A stretch of DNA of 51,215 nt from Flavobacteriales bacterium UBA1694. GTDB taxonomy: Bacteria; Bacteroidota; Bacteroidia; Flavobacteriales; Weeksellaceae. The notes below the pieces were generated by a model that was given only the letters and a program-made list of their open reading frames with translations, ran no database searches and was not told the DNA's origin. Position 1 is the stretch's first letter, and every line of letters begins with the position of its first letter. The stretch covers positions 71,583-122,797 of the forward strand of contig DCJS01000038.1 of the NCBI GenBank assembly GCA_002319955.1, read 5' to 3'. Made by a program: the position numbers and the translations under genes. This document shows positions 42,699 through 51,215 of the stretch, one piece after another.

Positions 42699-42986
42699 CT
42701 ACATTTCCTTAGAATCCATCAGGGTGCACAAAGCTTGTACTTTCTGCGATGAATTTATGATATTTCTTTCGTCGTTTTGCTTAAAAACCTCAGCATTCGT
42801 TGCCATTTTTAAGGCGCACATAGCTAGGGCGTCTTGTTTATCACGGACATCGAAACTGGCTTCAAAATCTTTAATCATCGACTCAATCTGTTTTCCGACT
42901 CGGCGAAGGGTTTCTTCTTCCGAGGAGGGAACATTGAGTGGGTAGGTTCTCCCGGCAATATTGATCGTAATTCGTCTTACTTCCAT
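42699..42986 (-). CDS. zapA: Cell division protein ZapA
   Basis: 95-residue partner of FtsZ that bundles FtsZ filaments at the division site. The N-terminal segment RRITINIAGRTYPLNVPSSEEETLRRVGKQI (about 4-34) matches the ZapA fold, and the C-terminal part is a coiled coil (ALAMCALKMATNAEVFKQND). Its start overlaps the stop of the upstream coiled-coil gene by one base (TAATG), so both are translated from one message. Confidence 0.9.
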   Translation of the reverse strand: MEVRRITINIAGRTYPLNVPSSEEETLRRVGKQIESMIKDFEASFDVRDKQDALAMCALKMATNAEVFKQNDERNIINSSQKVQALCTLMDSKEM

Positions 42987-43288
42987 TATAAACCGCTATT
43001 TTGAAGTTGTGCAATACACAGATCTACTTCCTTTACGAGTCGATTGATGTGGTTCTTCATCAAGCGATTATGTTCGGGGTTTCCTGTGATTGCCGAATGA
43101 AGTTTTATCTTTTTATATTCTTCTGCTAATTCCTGATTTGATTTACGCTCCGATTCGTAGCGTCTCTTTAAATCCTCATAGTCTTTCGAAAGCGCCTCAT
43201 GATGTTCTCTTAAGGTCTGATAGTCTTTTTTGAACATCAGAATCTTTTTTTCCAACAGCGAAAAATTGCTTTCTAAATCTTTGAGCAT
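42986..43288 (-). CDS. Coiled-coil protein upstream of zapA
   Basis: 100 residues, nearly all predicted coiled coil with heptad-like Leu/Ile spacing (LEKKILMFKKDYQTLREHHEAL and so on). No enzyme motif. Translationally coupled to zapA through TAATG, so a role in cell division or in handling ZapA is plausible. The family has no recognised name; similar small genes stand before zapA in other flavobacteria. Confidence 0.78.
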   Translation of the reverse strand: MLKDLESNFSLLEKKILMFKKDYQTLREHHEALSKDYEDLKRRYESERKSNQELAEEYKKIKLHSAITGNPEHNRLMKNHINRLVKEVDLCIAQLQNSGL

Positions 43289-43313
43289 TTTCAGGTTTCA
43301 ATTCTAACTATTG

Positions 43314-43321
43314 CAAAAATA
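43314..43321 (-). promoter_or_regulatory. -7 box TATTTTTG before the coiled-coil/zapA genes
   Basis: CAAAAATA on the plus strand reads TATTTTTG on the minus strand, 25 nt before the start at 43288. Exact TAnnTTTG match; the -33 element is unclear. Confidence 0.5.
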
Positions 43322-43380
43322 GAAAAAAATAACAGGAATTAGTCATAAACACTTGGCTAATTTGTGCGGATTTCAAACAA

Positions 43381-43410
43381 ATAGGAGGAAACCTTGAGGT
43401 TTCCTCCTAT
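43381..43410 (-). terminator. Terminator after the methyltransferase gene
   Basis: ATAGGAGGAAACC pairs perfectly with GGTTTCCTCCTAT over a TTGA loop, 65 nt beyond the ubiE/menG stop. The T-tract is modest (TTTGTTTG). Confidence 0.72.
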
Positions 43411-43474
43411 AATTATCAGCAAATGAAGATCTTAGAGTCTCAAATTTAGGCTCCAAGAAACACTCTTAAGCCGC

Positions 43475-44194
43475 TTATTTTGTAGCCTTATAAATCGTTG
43501 CGATTCCTAAAGAAAGGGGCTTAAATTCGACCTTGCTGTAGCCCGCTTCCAAAAGCACGGCTTTCATCTTCTCTCCGTAAGGAAAGGCATTTACAGAATC
43601 TGGAAGGTAAGTGTAGGCGCGGTTGTCTTTTGAGACCAAACGGCCAATTAAAGGAAGGATATTTTTGAAATAGAACATATAAAGCGGCCCTAAGAGACCT
43701 TCCACTTTAGAAAATTCTAAAATATAGGCGCTACTCCCCTCTTTTAACACGCGGCGCATTTCAGTCAGGCCTTTGGGTAAGTTTTCAAAATTTCGAACGC
43801 CAAATGCCACACTAAGGGCATCAAAGGTATTGTCTTCAAACTCTAGAGCCTCTGCATCGCCTTTTTGCATTGAAATCTGCTGCTCAAGTCCTTGCTTCTT
43901 GATTTTTTGAATCCCGACATTGAGCATTTGCTGCGAGAGGTCCATCCCAACGATCTTTGCTTTTGTTCCTTTATGTACAGCTAGAGCTAGGTCCCCAGTT
44001 CCCGTGGCGACATCAAGCACTACTTTGGGCTGATCCGCTTTCATCCATTTGACCAATTTTTCACGCCATAGTACATCAATTTTCATCGAAAGAACATGGT
44101 TTAAGAGATCGTATTTGGGAGCAATGTTATCAAACATGTCCTCTACTTGGTTTTTCTTACTCTCAGTTGAGTGGTATGGGGTAACGTTTTTCAA
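43475..44194 (-). CDS. ubiE: Demethylmenaquinone methyltransferase (UbiE/MenG)
   Basis: SAM-dependent C-methylation in menaquinone synthesis. 239 residues with the SAM-binding core VLDVATGTGDLALAV near 59-73, GMDLSQQML near 83-91 and the UbiE signature VAFGVRNFENLPKGLTEMRR near 128-147. Flavobacteria use menaquinone, so the MenG role is the more likely one. It lies 3 nt after the hypothetical gene at 44198 and is co-transcribed with it. Confidence 0.93.
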   Translation of the reverse strand: MKNVTPYHSTESKKNQVEDMFDNIAPKYDLLNHVLSMKIDVLWREKLVKWMKADQPKVVLDVATGTGDLALAVHKGTKAKIVGMDLSQQMLNVGIQKIKKQGLEQQISMQKGDAEALEFEDNTFDALSVAFGVRNFENLPKGLTEMRRVLKEGSSAYILEFSKVEGLLGPLYMFYFKNILPLIGRLVSKDNRAYTYLPDSVNAFPYGEKMKAVLLEAGYSKVEFKPLSLGIATIYKATK

Positions 44195-44197
44195 AAC

Positions 44198-44767
44198 TTA
44201 AAAATTGTAATAGTCTTTGTAGTAATTTAAGAAATCCTGCTTTCTGAATAGCTTAACTCGGCTTTCCACCTTATCAATGTTTTTAACTACATCATCGTAG
44301 TCTTCATCAATATTATAATAGAACTCCTCCATATATAAGGCACTATTTTTTTTGGCTCCACCAACGTACAGCTTGCCGTCAATCTCTGTTTGAGGCACTG
44401 TCGCCATTAGAGAATCTTTGTTTAAATCGTAGCCGTAGTACTGGCGGTGAATATAGTAATCGCTATGGGTAATATTAAGAAGGCCACGCACTTTGTTTAC
44501 ACTAAAGGCAGAATCGTATAGCACTTTCTTATTTTGATCTTTCACCTCGATTCGGTTCGTTCCCATTTTCAAATCAACTTTTAAAAACTGGCCAGAGGTC
44601 AGAATCTTTTCTTCTGAGCCGTTTATCTTAAAGTAGTAGGTATCCGGCGTGGGATTGTCTACTAAATAGGCGTTTTTCTTGGCCAAAAAAAAGAAATAAA
44701 TACCGAAGGCGATGGCAAAAGAAGCCAACGCGAACAGGAGTCCATAAAGTGAAGGGTTTTTTTTCAT
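44198..44767 (-). CDS. Membrane-anchored protein of unknown function
   Basis: 189 residues with one N-terminal transmembrane segment (about 8-28) and an external domain rich in Tyr and Asp, with repeated aromatic patches (HSDYYIHRQYYGYDLNKD and EEFYYNIDEDYDDVV). No family recognised. It lies 3 nt upstream of ubiE/menG on the same strand, so the two are co-expressed, but a functional link is not shown. Confidence 0.72.
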   Translation of the reverse strand: MKKNPSLYGLLFALASFAIAFGIYFFFLAKKNAYLVDNPTPDTYYFKINGSEEKILTSGQFLKVDLKMGTNRIEVKDQNKKVLYDSAFSVNKVRGLLNITHSDYYIHRQYYGYDLNKDSLMATVPQTEIDGKLYVGGAKKNSALYMEEFYYNIDEDYDDVVKNIDKVESRVKLFRKQDFLNYYKDYYNF

Positions 44768-44834
44768 ATCAAGGCTTAGGGCGTTGCAAATTTAATAATA
44801 AATTTCAATAGTATTCAGATTGCGTATTAATTCT

Positions 44835-44842
44835 TAACTTTG
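44835..44842 (+). promoter_or_regulatory. fabH -7 box TAACTTTG
   Basis: Exact TAnnTTTG match 32 nt before the ATG at 44875. Confidence 0.55.
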
Positions 44843-44874
44843 CACCTTCAAGAATTAACTAACCGTATTGCCCT

Positions 44875-45942
44875 ATGCCAAACACCCTTATTGTAGGTAC
44901 TGGAAGCTATCTTCCAAGTCGTGTGATTGACGGGAGTCATTTTCAAGACTCTACATTCTATGACGATAATAATGAGCCCATTTTAAAGCCCAATGATGAA
45001 GTCATTGCGAAATTTGTCGAAATTACTGAGATTGAAAGAAGGCGCTACATTGAAGACAATCAAGTTAATTCTGATATCGCGGCCATTGCTGCGCAGCGTG
45101 CCATTGAAGATGCTCAGATCGATAAAGAAACTTTAGACTACATCATTAGTGCAACGAATTTTGGCGATGTCGACCTTCACGGTCAACAAAGTTTTATGCC
45201 GTCGCTTTCAGCCTTGGTCAAAAACAAATTAGCAATCAAGAATCCACGTTGTGTCAATTATGATATGATTTTCGGATGCCCAGGATGGATTGAGGCCCTT
45301 AATTTAGCCGATATATTAATTAAATCAGGAAAAGCCAAAACCATTTTGGTCGTCGGTTCCGAAACCCTAAGCCGCGTCACAGATCCTTACGATCGAAATA
45401 AAATGATATTTGCAGACGGGGCTGGCGCTGTCGTAGTTAAGGCGACGGACGATGAGACTGTCGGAATACTAAATTCGAACACCCTTTGTTTTAACGGCGA
45501 TGAGATTGAGTATTTGGAAAACTCACCAAGTTTAAACCTTGAAGCAGACCAAAATAAAAAATACATTCGCATGCGCGGACGTAAAATTTACGAATTTGCC
45601 CTAACTCAGGTGCCAGCGGCTATGAAGCAGACCATTGATCAGGCTGGAATCGGTATCGAAGACATTGATAAGATCTTACTACACCAAGCGAATGCCAAGA
45701 TGGACCATGCAATTATTGCAAGACTATTCAAACTTTATGGACAGTCAACCTACGACGAGAAGGTCGCGCCAATGACTATCCAAGACTTAGGAAACTCTTC
45801 GGTTGCTACGGTTCCAACCATGCTTGATCTTATCAAGAAAGGACAATTTGATGGGCATGAGCTGAAAGACAACTCTTACCTTCTGTTTGCCTCTGTAGGT
45901 GCAGGAATGAATATTAATGCAATTGTATACAAAATGCCGTAA
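44875..45942 (+). CDS. fabH: 3-oxoacyl-ACP synthase III (KAS III)
   Basis: Starts fatty-acid synthesis by condensing acetyl-CoA (or a branched primer) with malonyl-ACP. 355 residues, slightly long for the family because of an insert near 24-42. The catalytic triad is visible: Cys135 (IFGCPGW), His270 (LLHQANAK) and Asn307 (DLGNSSVAT). The ending GAGMNINAIVYKMP is typical. Branched primers are common in flavobacteria, but primer choice cannot be read here. Single gene, with its own promoter box and terminator. Confidence 0.92.
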   Translation: MPNTLIVGTGSYLPSRVIDGSHFQDSTFYDDNNEPILKPNDEVIAKFVEITEIERRRYIEDNQVNSDIAAIAAQRAIEDAQIDKETLDYIISATNFGDVDLHGQQSFMPSLSALVKNKLAIKNPRCVNYDMIFGCPGWIEALNLADILIKSGKAKTILVVGSETLSRVTDPYDRNKMIFADGAGAVVVKATDDETVGILNSNTLCFNGDEIEYLENSPSLNLEADQNKKYIRMRGRKIYEFALTQVPAAMKQTIDQAGIGIEDIDKILLHQANAKMDHAIIARLFKLYGQSTYDEKVAPMTIQDLGNSSVATVPTMLDLIKKGQFDGHELKDNSYLLFASVGAGMNINAIVYKMP

Positions 45943-45976
45943 ACTTTCGCTTTTGAGAGATTACCCCAAAGAGAAG

Positions 45977-46010
45977 CACAGATTTTGATATGAAATCTGT
46001 GTTTTCATTT
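45977..46010 (+). terminator. fabH terminator
   Basis: CACAGATTT (45977-45985) pairs with AAATCTGTG (45993-46001), followed by TTTTCATTTT. Confidence 0.8.
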
Positions 46011-46026
46011 TATTACGCCCCCCCTT

Positions 46027-47241
46027 ATGAAAAGTTTTTTTTTAATCTTTACCATTATCCTTTTTTTCCTTGAGATTTACATCTACCAAGCGGTGAAAAC
46101 GGTTACCTCAAATTTGCTTCTGAGAAACGTGTACATGGCCGTGTCTCTTAGTATTTACCTTTACTTATTTTACCAGTTTTTCATGTTTTCTCAAAAGAGC
46201 ATTGGAACTCTGCAGCTCCAGATTGTTGTGACTCTATTTATTGCTGTACTGCTTCCTAAGCTTTTGATTGTGGTGTACCTTTTAATTGACGACTTACTTA
46301 GACTAGGAGAATTTGGTCTAAGCTCATTAAACCATTCTTCTGAGCTACACTATCCTGAAAGGCGAAAACTCCTGAGCTATTTGGGATTAGGATCCGCCGC
46401 TGTGCTTACCCTATTATTCCTTGATGGCGTGGTTAATGGAAAGTACCGCCACAAAGTAAGGAAGGTTAAATTAAAGCTTCAAAACCTTCCAAAAGAATTT
46501 GAAGGCTATAGAATTGTCCAAATTTCAGATTTGCATGCCGGAAGTTTCCTTAATCCAGAAAAGCTACAACCTGCCTTCGATTTGATTAACGCCCAAAAAC
46601 CAGATCTTATTTTATTCACAGGCGATATGATTAACAACATTGCGAGCGAATTTGAACCTTTCAAACCCTTATTCAAATCGCTTCACGCGACCGATGGCCT
46701 CTATTCCATTCTAGGAAACCACGATTACGGTCAATACCACCAATGGAACTCAAAAGAAGCGGAAATGCAGAATTTAGAGCGACTCGTTCAAGATCAGAAC
46801 GAAGCTGGACTAACGCTTTTACGAAATGAAAACCGCGAGATCATGCGCCAAGGCGCTTCGATCTACCTACTTGGTGTTGAAAATTGGGGGGAGAAACCGT
46901 TTCCTCAGTACGGGGACTTAGATCTCGCAAGCAAAGGCATTCCCAATTCAAGTATAAAAATTTTAATGAGTCATGACCCTACGCATTTCGATCATGTCGT
47001 GAAAAACCACCCGGTCAACATCCACCTTACGCTCTCAGGTCACACCCACGGAATGCAATTTGGACTGGATTTAAAAAACATCAAATGGTCTCCCGTTCAA
47101 TACCGTTATAAAAAGTGGGCTGATCTCTACCAAGTGGGGCAAAAGTATTTGTATGTCAATAGAGGCTTTGGTGTGATAGGCTATCCTGGCCGCGTTGGTA
47201 TCGATCCTGAAATTACGCTTTTTGAACTATCTGCATCTTAA
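46027..47241 (+). CDS. Membrane-bound metallophosphoesterase
   Basis: 404 residues. Four hydrophobic segments in the first 145 residues anchor it in the inner membrane. The catalytic domain then has the calcineurin-like metal motifs in order: ISDLHAG (near 168-174), FTGDMINN (near 197-204), LGNHDYG (near 231-237), MSHDP (near 317-321) and SGHTHGMQ (near 337-344). It resembles YaeI/UDP-diacylglucosamine-type phosphohydrolases of this fold, but the substrate is unknown. It starts 26 nt after the fabH terminator. Confidence 0.88.
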   Translation: MKSFFLIFTIILFFLEIYIYQAVKTVTSNLLLRNVYMAVSLSIYLYLFYQFFMFSQKSIGTLQLQIVVTLFIAVLLPKLLIVVYLLIDDLLRLGEFGLSSLNHSSELHYPERRKLLSYLGLGSAAVLTLLFLDGVVNGKYRHKVRKVKLKLQNLPKEFEGYRIVQISDLHAGSFLNPEKLQPAFDLINAQKPDLILFTGDMINNIASEFEPFKPLFKSLHATDGLYSILGNHDYGQYHQWNSKEAEMQNLERLVQDQNEAGLTLLRNENREIMRQGASIYLLGVENWGEKPFPQYGDLDLASKGIPNSSIKILMSHDPTHFDHVVKNHPVNIHLTLSGHTHGMQFGLDLKNIKWSPVQYRYKKWADLYQVGQKYLYVNRGFGVIGYPGRVGIDPEITLFELSAS

Positions 47242-47275
47242 CATTGCCATTTTGCGCTACTTAAATGGGGGCACC

Positions 47276-47306
47276 TTGAAGAAATGTAAATTCTTGTTTA
47301 AGTTTG
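47276..47306 (+). promoter_or_regulatory. Promoter of the hybrid kinase gene (-33 TTG, -7 TAAGTTTG)
   Basis: TTG at 47276-47278 and TAAGTTTG at 47299-47306 with 20 nt between them, the normal Bacteroidota promoter layout. The ATG follows 73 nt after the -7 box. This is the best promoter match in the window. Confidence 0.7.
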
Positions 47307-47378
47307 CGAAAAATTGACTACATTTAAACTGGTTGAAAGTGCAAATTTTTAAACCTAAATTAAACCCAGTTTTATTCA

Positions 47379-50300
47379 ATGGACTCCTATTTCAAACGCC
47401 CAATTTCTAGCGAAGACTATTTGCCGGATAGTTACCAAGATCTATTTAAATTACGCGGCGACAAGCGCCTAGAAACGGCATGTAGAGCCGCAGCGACTCT
47501 TACCAATGCTGCTTCGGGAGCCATATACCTCGACCATTCTCAGAACTGCTCTCTGCTTCAGACCTGGGGGCTAAGTTCCACGGAGTGGAAGGTCCTATTG
47601 GAGCGAAATTCATTGCAGGGTCATACGCCGCTTCCCCAAGGGTATAGCGCGGTGAAAAAAAAAGGGTCAGCAATTCAAAACGATTCAAAACCCGAAACGA
47701 TTCGCGGACTCTTAAGCGCTAATTTGCACGACACCTTAGGAAATCGAATCGGTTCACTTGTGGTAGCGGGGAGCGAATCCCTAGGTTTAGACCCACAAAA
47801 CCTCGAAACCCTTGGCCAAATGGCTCAAATCACGAGCGATTTACTGATGCAGGAGCATAACAAAACTCAAAGTCAGTACTTTAGAACAATCTTCAATGTG
47901 ACCAAAAATCTCATTGTGGTAATCGATCGCAATTTCAAAATCAAGAGCGCAAACCCTAGCTTTGAGTCTCTTTTTAACACTCTGGACAATGCCGAGTGCA
48001 ACCATGATTTGCGTTTGTGTCTTCAACTTAGTGATGACGAAATACGTGAATTAACACTAAATAAAAATAAAGGGGATTTTCATTTCACTGCCCGACCTGT
48101 TCTAAATGGACGCCGCATGGCCTTTGTCTGGGATCTGATCGAAAATAAAGACAACGACGAGTACTTTTGTTTTGGGATTGACCAAACACAAATTACGGAA
48201 GAAAAGCAAAAAGTGGCGACGGCTGCCAAACGTTTTGACGAGCTTTTTGAAAATGCAATGGGACTCATGAGCAGACACGATTTGCAAGGGAATATCCTTG
48301 AAGTGAACCGAAAAGGCCGAGAAGCTTTAAAATACGACGAGTCAGAAGTTCCAAGTCTTAGTCTTAGTACTCTATTCCCAAAGCAGAACTATTCCCGAAT
48401 AGAACCCTACCTAAAACGAATGCAGGCCAATCGAGAGGACAGCGGCCTGATGGTGCTTTTGACAAAAGACGGTGTACCGAAGACTTGGCTTTACAATAAC
48501 ATTTTAACGCAGGATGATAACGCAAATCCTTTTGTGCTTTCGACCGCCTTAGATGTAACTGAACGCTTAGAACTAGAAAAAGATTTGTTTTACACCAAAG
48601 AAATTCTAACTCAAACAAATGAGGTAGCGAATGTTGGCTCCTGGCAATTAGATCTGAATGGGCAGAAAATCACTTGGTCTGATATTACCAAATCAATCCA
48701 TGGAGTTAGTAAAGATTACAAGCCTAGTTTGGAGCAAGCCATGGAGTTTTATGCAGTGGAGCAACGCCAGGACTTGCAAAAAATGATTGATAATGTCATT
48801 GAACACCACCAACCCTACGATGTGCAAATGAATATAACGCGACAGGATGGTTCAAGGGTATGGGTTCGAATAAAGGGCCACCCGGTGATTGAAGAGGGCC
48901 AATGCGTAAAGATTTTCGGAATCATGCAGGACATTACTCAGGAGAAAGAGAACCTTACCGAACTTGAAGAAAAAGAGGCAATGCTTTCCTCTTTTATCCG
49001 TAATGCACCCGTGGCTATTGTCATGTTAGATCAAAATTTAAACTTCTTGCTAGCGAGCGACCTTTGGGGCGAAGAATTCGCGAGCGACTACAGGCAAATC
49101 ACCGGTAAGAATATATTTGAGATTTATCCAAATATTCCACAGGAGCGCAGAAAAATCTATCTGGATGCTACAAAAGGGATCTCCTTCAATCAAAAGATTG
49201 AAGTTCAAACTGAGCCCTTTTCCGAAACTCAAATATTCAATTTAAATGTCGCGCCCTGGAAATTGCAAAATGGCGCTATTGCAGGCATAATCATTTCGGC
49301 ACAAAACACAACCGATTCAGAGAAAAAAAATGAAGAGTTAAAGCAATCTAAACTTTTAGCCGAGCGCGCCAGCAAGGCTAAATCGGAATTCTTGGCCAAT
49401 ATGAGCCACGAGATTCGAACGCCGTTAAACGGGGTGATTGGTTTTTCGGATTTACTCTTGCAAACGCCTCTAAACGAAATTCAATCTCAATACCTAAAAT
49501 ACATAAATGAATCGGGCGAAACCCTTCTAAGTTTAATTAACGACGTGCTTGATTTTTCAAAAATCGAATCAGGAAAACTAGAGTTACATATTGAAAAGAC
49601 GGACATTCAATCCCTGGCAAGCCAAGTTATAAACATTATTCTCTACCAAGCGCAACGAAAGAATCTTGAGCTGCTGCTAAACATTGAACCGGGCCTAACG
49701 GCGGACATCTATCTCGATGTAGCCCGAACCAAACAGGTGCTAATTAATTTATTAGGAAATGCGCTTAAATTTACTGACTCAGGTGAAATCGAACTTAAAG
49801 TCGAAAAACGGGCTATCGACAAAACGCACCTGACAATTCGTTTTTCTGTTCGTGATTCTGGCATTGGAATTCCAAAAGAAAAACAACAACGGATTTTTGA
49901 TGCCTTTACTCAGGAGGACAGTTCTGTTAGTAAAAAATATGGCGGCACAGGCCTTGGTCTAACGATTTCCAATAATATTCTTGGTTACATGGAAAGTAAC
50001 CTTTCCCTTGAAAGCACTCTTGGCGTAGGCTCCACGTTCTTCTTTGATTTGAGGCTTCCCTATGAAGCTCAAAACCAGGACACGCAAGATGAAATAAATA
50101 TTAAATCTGCGCTCATTGTCGATGACAATGAGAATAACCGCATTATCTTAGACCACATGCTTGCTTTCAAAAACATACGCTCTATGCAGGCAAGTAGTGG
50201 AATGCAAGCCCTTCAAATCCTTATGGAAGGTCATGAATTTGATGTAATCTTAATGGATTACCATATGCCAATACTTTCTGGGGTAGAAACCATTGAAAAA

Positions 50301-51215
50301 ATAAAAGAACTCTATAGCTCTCAAAATAAACAGACCCCGGCTGTGGTCTTACAGACCTCTTCCGAAGAACGGCATATTTTAACCACCTTACAAAAAGACC
50401 GGGATTTTCTCTATTTACTAAAACCGATCAAATCAGAAGAACTTTATACCACGCTTCGTAAAACGCACCAGGTACAGGTCCCACTTATAAATGAACCTCT
50501 AGCCTCCCAAGCTGAAACTCAAATCGGGACTTACCAAATTATGATTGTGGATGATAATCCTGTTAACATGGTCTTAGCCCACAATTTTGTGAAATCCATT
50601 TATCCTTCGGCCCAAATTCAAGAGGCAACAGACGGTTCCTTTGCGGTAGATTTAGCTCAATTACAACCCTTTGATCTTATTTTAATGGACGTTCAAATGC
50701 CTGTAATGGACGGTATTGAGGCAACCATAAGAATACGAGAAACGGACCTTAACAAATCCACACCAATTGTGGGCGTTACAGCAGGAAATACCCTGGGTGA
50801 GAAGCAAAAATGTCTGGAGGCAGGAATGAACGATTTCCTCCCAAAACCCCTTAGGAAAGCTGAATTCAAAGCGTGTATTCAGTCTCATTTACACCCTATT
50901 GAAACGCAGGAACATACCGGAGCGAAATTCCCAATTTTGGATCTTGAAAAACTCGAAATACAAGTCGACGGCGATCCGGAGTTTCGAGAAATTTTCCTTA
51001 AATTAGTACACGATGAATTAGCTAAAGCCTTGGATCTCTTTAAAACACAGCCACAGGATGACCCCTCCATGAGTATGCTACTGCATAAACTTAAAGGGAC
51101 AGCTGGCACGGCTGGACTAACCCAATTGGCTCATTTAGCCGAGCGCTATGAAGATGAAATTCATTCGGAACTCTCAATTGGAGAACAAGCAAAAAATGTG
51201 ATTGAAGAAATTCAA
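47379..51215 (+). CDS. Hybrid sensor histidine kinase, partial (runs off window end)
   Basis: Open from ATG 47379 to the window end: 1279 residues, no stop. No transmembrane helix is seen, so it is probably cytoplasmic. Domains in order: N-terminal GAF-like (about 10-160), several PAS/PAC domains (about 170-660), HisKA with phospho-acceptor His677 (NMSHEIRTPLNGVIGFSD) and HATPase with G-boxes (GTGLGLTIS region). Two receiver domains follow, with Asp960 (ILMDYHMP) and Asp1104 (ILMDVQMPVMDG), then an HPt domain with His1236 (LLHKLKGTAG). This is a full phosphorelay in one chain, as in BarA/ArcB-like kinases. Signal and output are unknown. The true end lies beyond the window, shortly after the HPt domain. 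Confidence 0.93.
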   Translation, partial: MDSYFKRPISSEDYLPDSYQDLFKLRGDKRLETACRAAATLTNAASGAIYLDHSQNCSLLQTWGLSSTEWKVLLERNSLQGHTPLPQGYSAVKKKGSAIQNDSKPETIRGLLSANLHDTLGNRIGSLVVAGSESLGLDPQNLETLGQMAQITSDLLMQEHNKTQSQYFRTIFNVTKNLIVVIDRNFKIKSANPSFESLFNTLDNAECNHDLRLCLQLSDDEIRELTLNKNKGDFHFTARPVLNGRRMAFVWDLIENKDNDEYFCFGIDQTQITEEKQKVATAAKRFDELFENAMGLMSRHDLQGNILEVNRKGREALKYDESEVPSLSLSTLFPKQNYSRIEPYLKRMQANREDSGLMVLLTKDGVPKTWLYNNILTQDDNANPFVLSTALDVTERLELEKDLFYTKEILTQTNEVANVGSWQLDLNGQKITWSDITKSIHGVSKDYKPSLEQAMEFYAVEQRQDLQKMIDNVIEHHQPYDVQMNITRQDGSRVWVRIKGHPVIEEGQCVKIFGIMQDITQEKENLTELEEKEAMLSSFIRNAPVAIVMLDQNLNFLLASDLWGEEFASDYRQITGKNIFEIYPNIPQERRKIYLDATKGISFNQKIEVQTEPFSETQIFNLNVAPWKLQNGAIAGIIISAQNTTDSEKKNEELKQSKLLAERASKAKSEFLANMSHEIRTPLNGVIGFSDLLLQTPLNEIQSQYLKYINESGETLLSLINDVLDFSKIESGKLELHIEKTDIQSLASQVINIILYQAQRKNLELLLNIEPGLTADIYLDVARTKQVLINLLGNALKFTDSGEIELKVEKRAIDKTHLTIRFSVRDSGIGIPKEKQQRIFDAFTQEDSSVSKKYGGTGLGLTISNNILGYMESNLSLESTLGVGSTFFFDLRLPYEAQNQDTQDEINIKSALIVDDNENNRIILDHMLAFKNIRSMQASSGMQALQILMEGHEFDVILMDYHMPILSGVETIEKIKELYSSQNKQTPAVVLQTSSEERHILTTLQKDRDFLYLLKPIKSEELYTTLRKTHQVQVPLINEPLASQAETQIGTYQIMIVDDNPVNMVLAHNFVKSIYPSAQIQEATDGSFAVDLAQLQPFDLILMDVQMPVMDGIEATIRIRETDLNKSTPIVGVTAGNTLGEKQKCLEAGMNDFLPKPLRKAEFKACIQSHLHPIETQEHTGAKFPILDLEKLEIQVDGDPEFREIFLKLVHDELAKALDLFKTQPQDDPSMSMLLHKLKGTAGTAGLTQLAHLAERYEDEIHSELSIGEQAKNVIEEIQ

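Overview
The window reads as a chromosome segment of a flavobacterium (phylum Bacteroidota), probably near Weeksellaceae/Chryseobacterium. The evidence is a SusCDEF-type starch system, lipoproteins with acidic residues after the lipobox Cys, promoters of the TAnnTTTG (-7) type, almost no Shine-Dalgarno sites, and housekeeping protein sequences typical of this group. No rRNA, tRNA or CRISPR array was seen.

Layout. (1) 172-6219, minus strand: purine block purM-purN-purH-purD-guaA, with a structured leader carrying a terminator upstream of purM. (2) 6603-9594: DUF808 membrane protein, pirin, DUF488 protein and a short-chain dehydrogenase. (3) 9768-22822, minus strand: an alpha-glucan utilisation locus: susC, susD, two SusE/F-type lipoproteins, GH97 alpha-glucosidase (SusB type), a GH13 amylase/neopullulanase, a secreted NTF2-like protein and an MFS sugar transporter. 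Two internal terminators probably step expression down from the binding and transport genes to the enzymes. (4) 23213-25240: metG. (5) about 25363-33740: an island of foreign character between metG and an alanine/glycine symporter gene, bounded by 16-bp near-identical direct repeats GTAACG(A/T)TTTAGTAAC. (6) 33882-51215: symporter, mscL, a serA-type dehydrogenase, HAD-like protein, idi, gcvT, hsp20, an ArsC-like protein, rny, a 6S RNA candidate, zapA, ubiE/menE-type methyltransferase, fabH, a metallophosphoesterase, and a long hybrid histidine kinase that runs off the window end.

The most interesting part is the left half of the island (25760-29336). Five gene units, all on the minus strand, are separated by four hairpin sites of very uniform size (119-124 nt from the AAC of one box to the GTT of the other) with large variable loops. 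The outer boxes of each hairpin do not simply match each other. They are exactly complementary to the box on the far side of the neighbouring gene, as GTTGGCAAA/TTTGCCAAC, GTTGTGCAT/ATGCACAAC, GTTAGCGG/CCGCTAAC and GTTAGCGGC/GCCGCTAAC. This is how integron gene cassettes with attC sites look in an array. Directly beside the array, in the same orientation and with its 3' end facing it, lies a tyrosine recombinase (29337-30380). It has all catalytic residues but lacks the extra segment that defines IntI (K to H spacing 65 residues, against about 106 in IntI1 and about 72 in XerD), and it carries a 60-residue N-terminal extension. A single unpaired core box (GCCGCTAAC) between recombinase and first cassette could be the attI equivalent. 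I infer an integron-like cassette system driven by a non-IntI, Xer-like recombinase. Its cargo is a GNAT acetyltransferase, two small membrane proteins, a Crp/Fnr regulator with an NAD(P)H oxidoreductase, and a truncated last cassette fused to a helicase fragment.

The right half of the island holds an unrecognised protein, a GIY-YIG nuclease-like protein and a CTnDOT-type integrase, which sits next to the right repeat and is the likely mover of the whole island.
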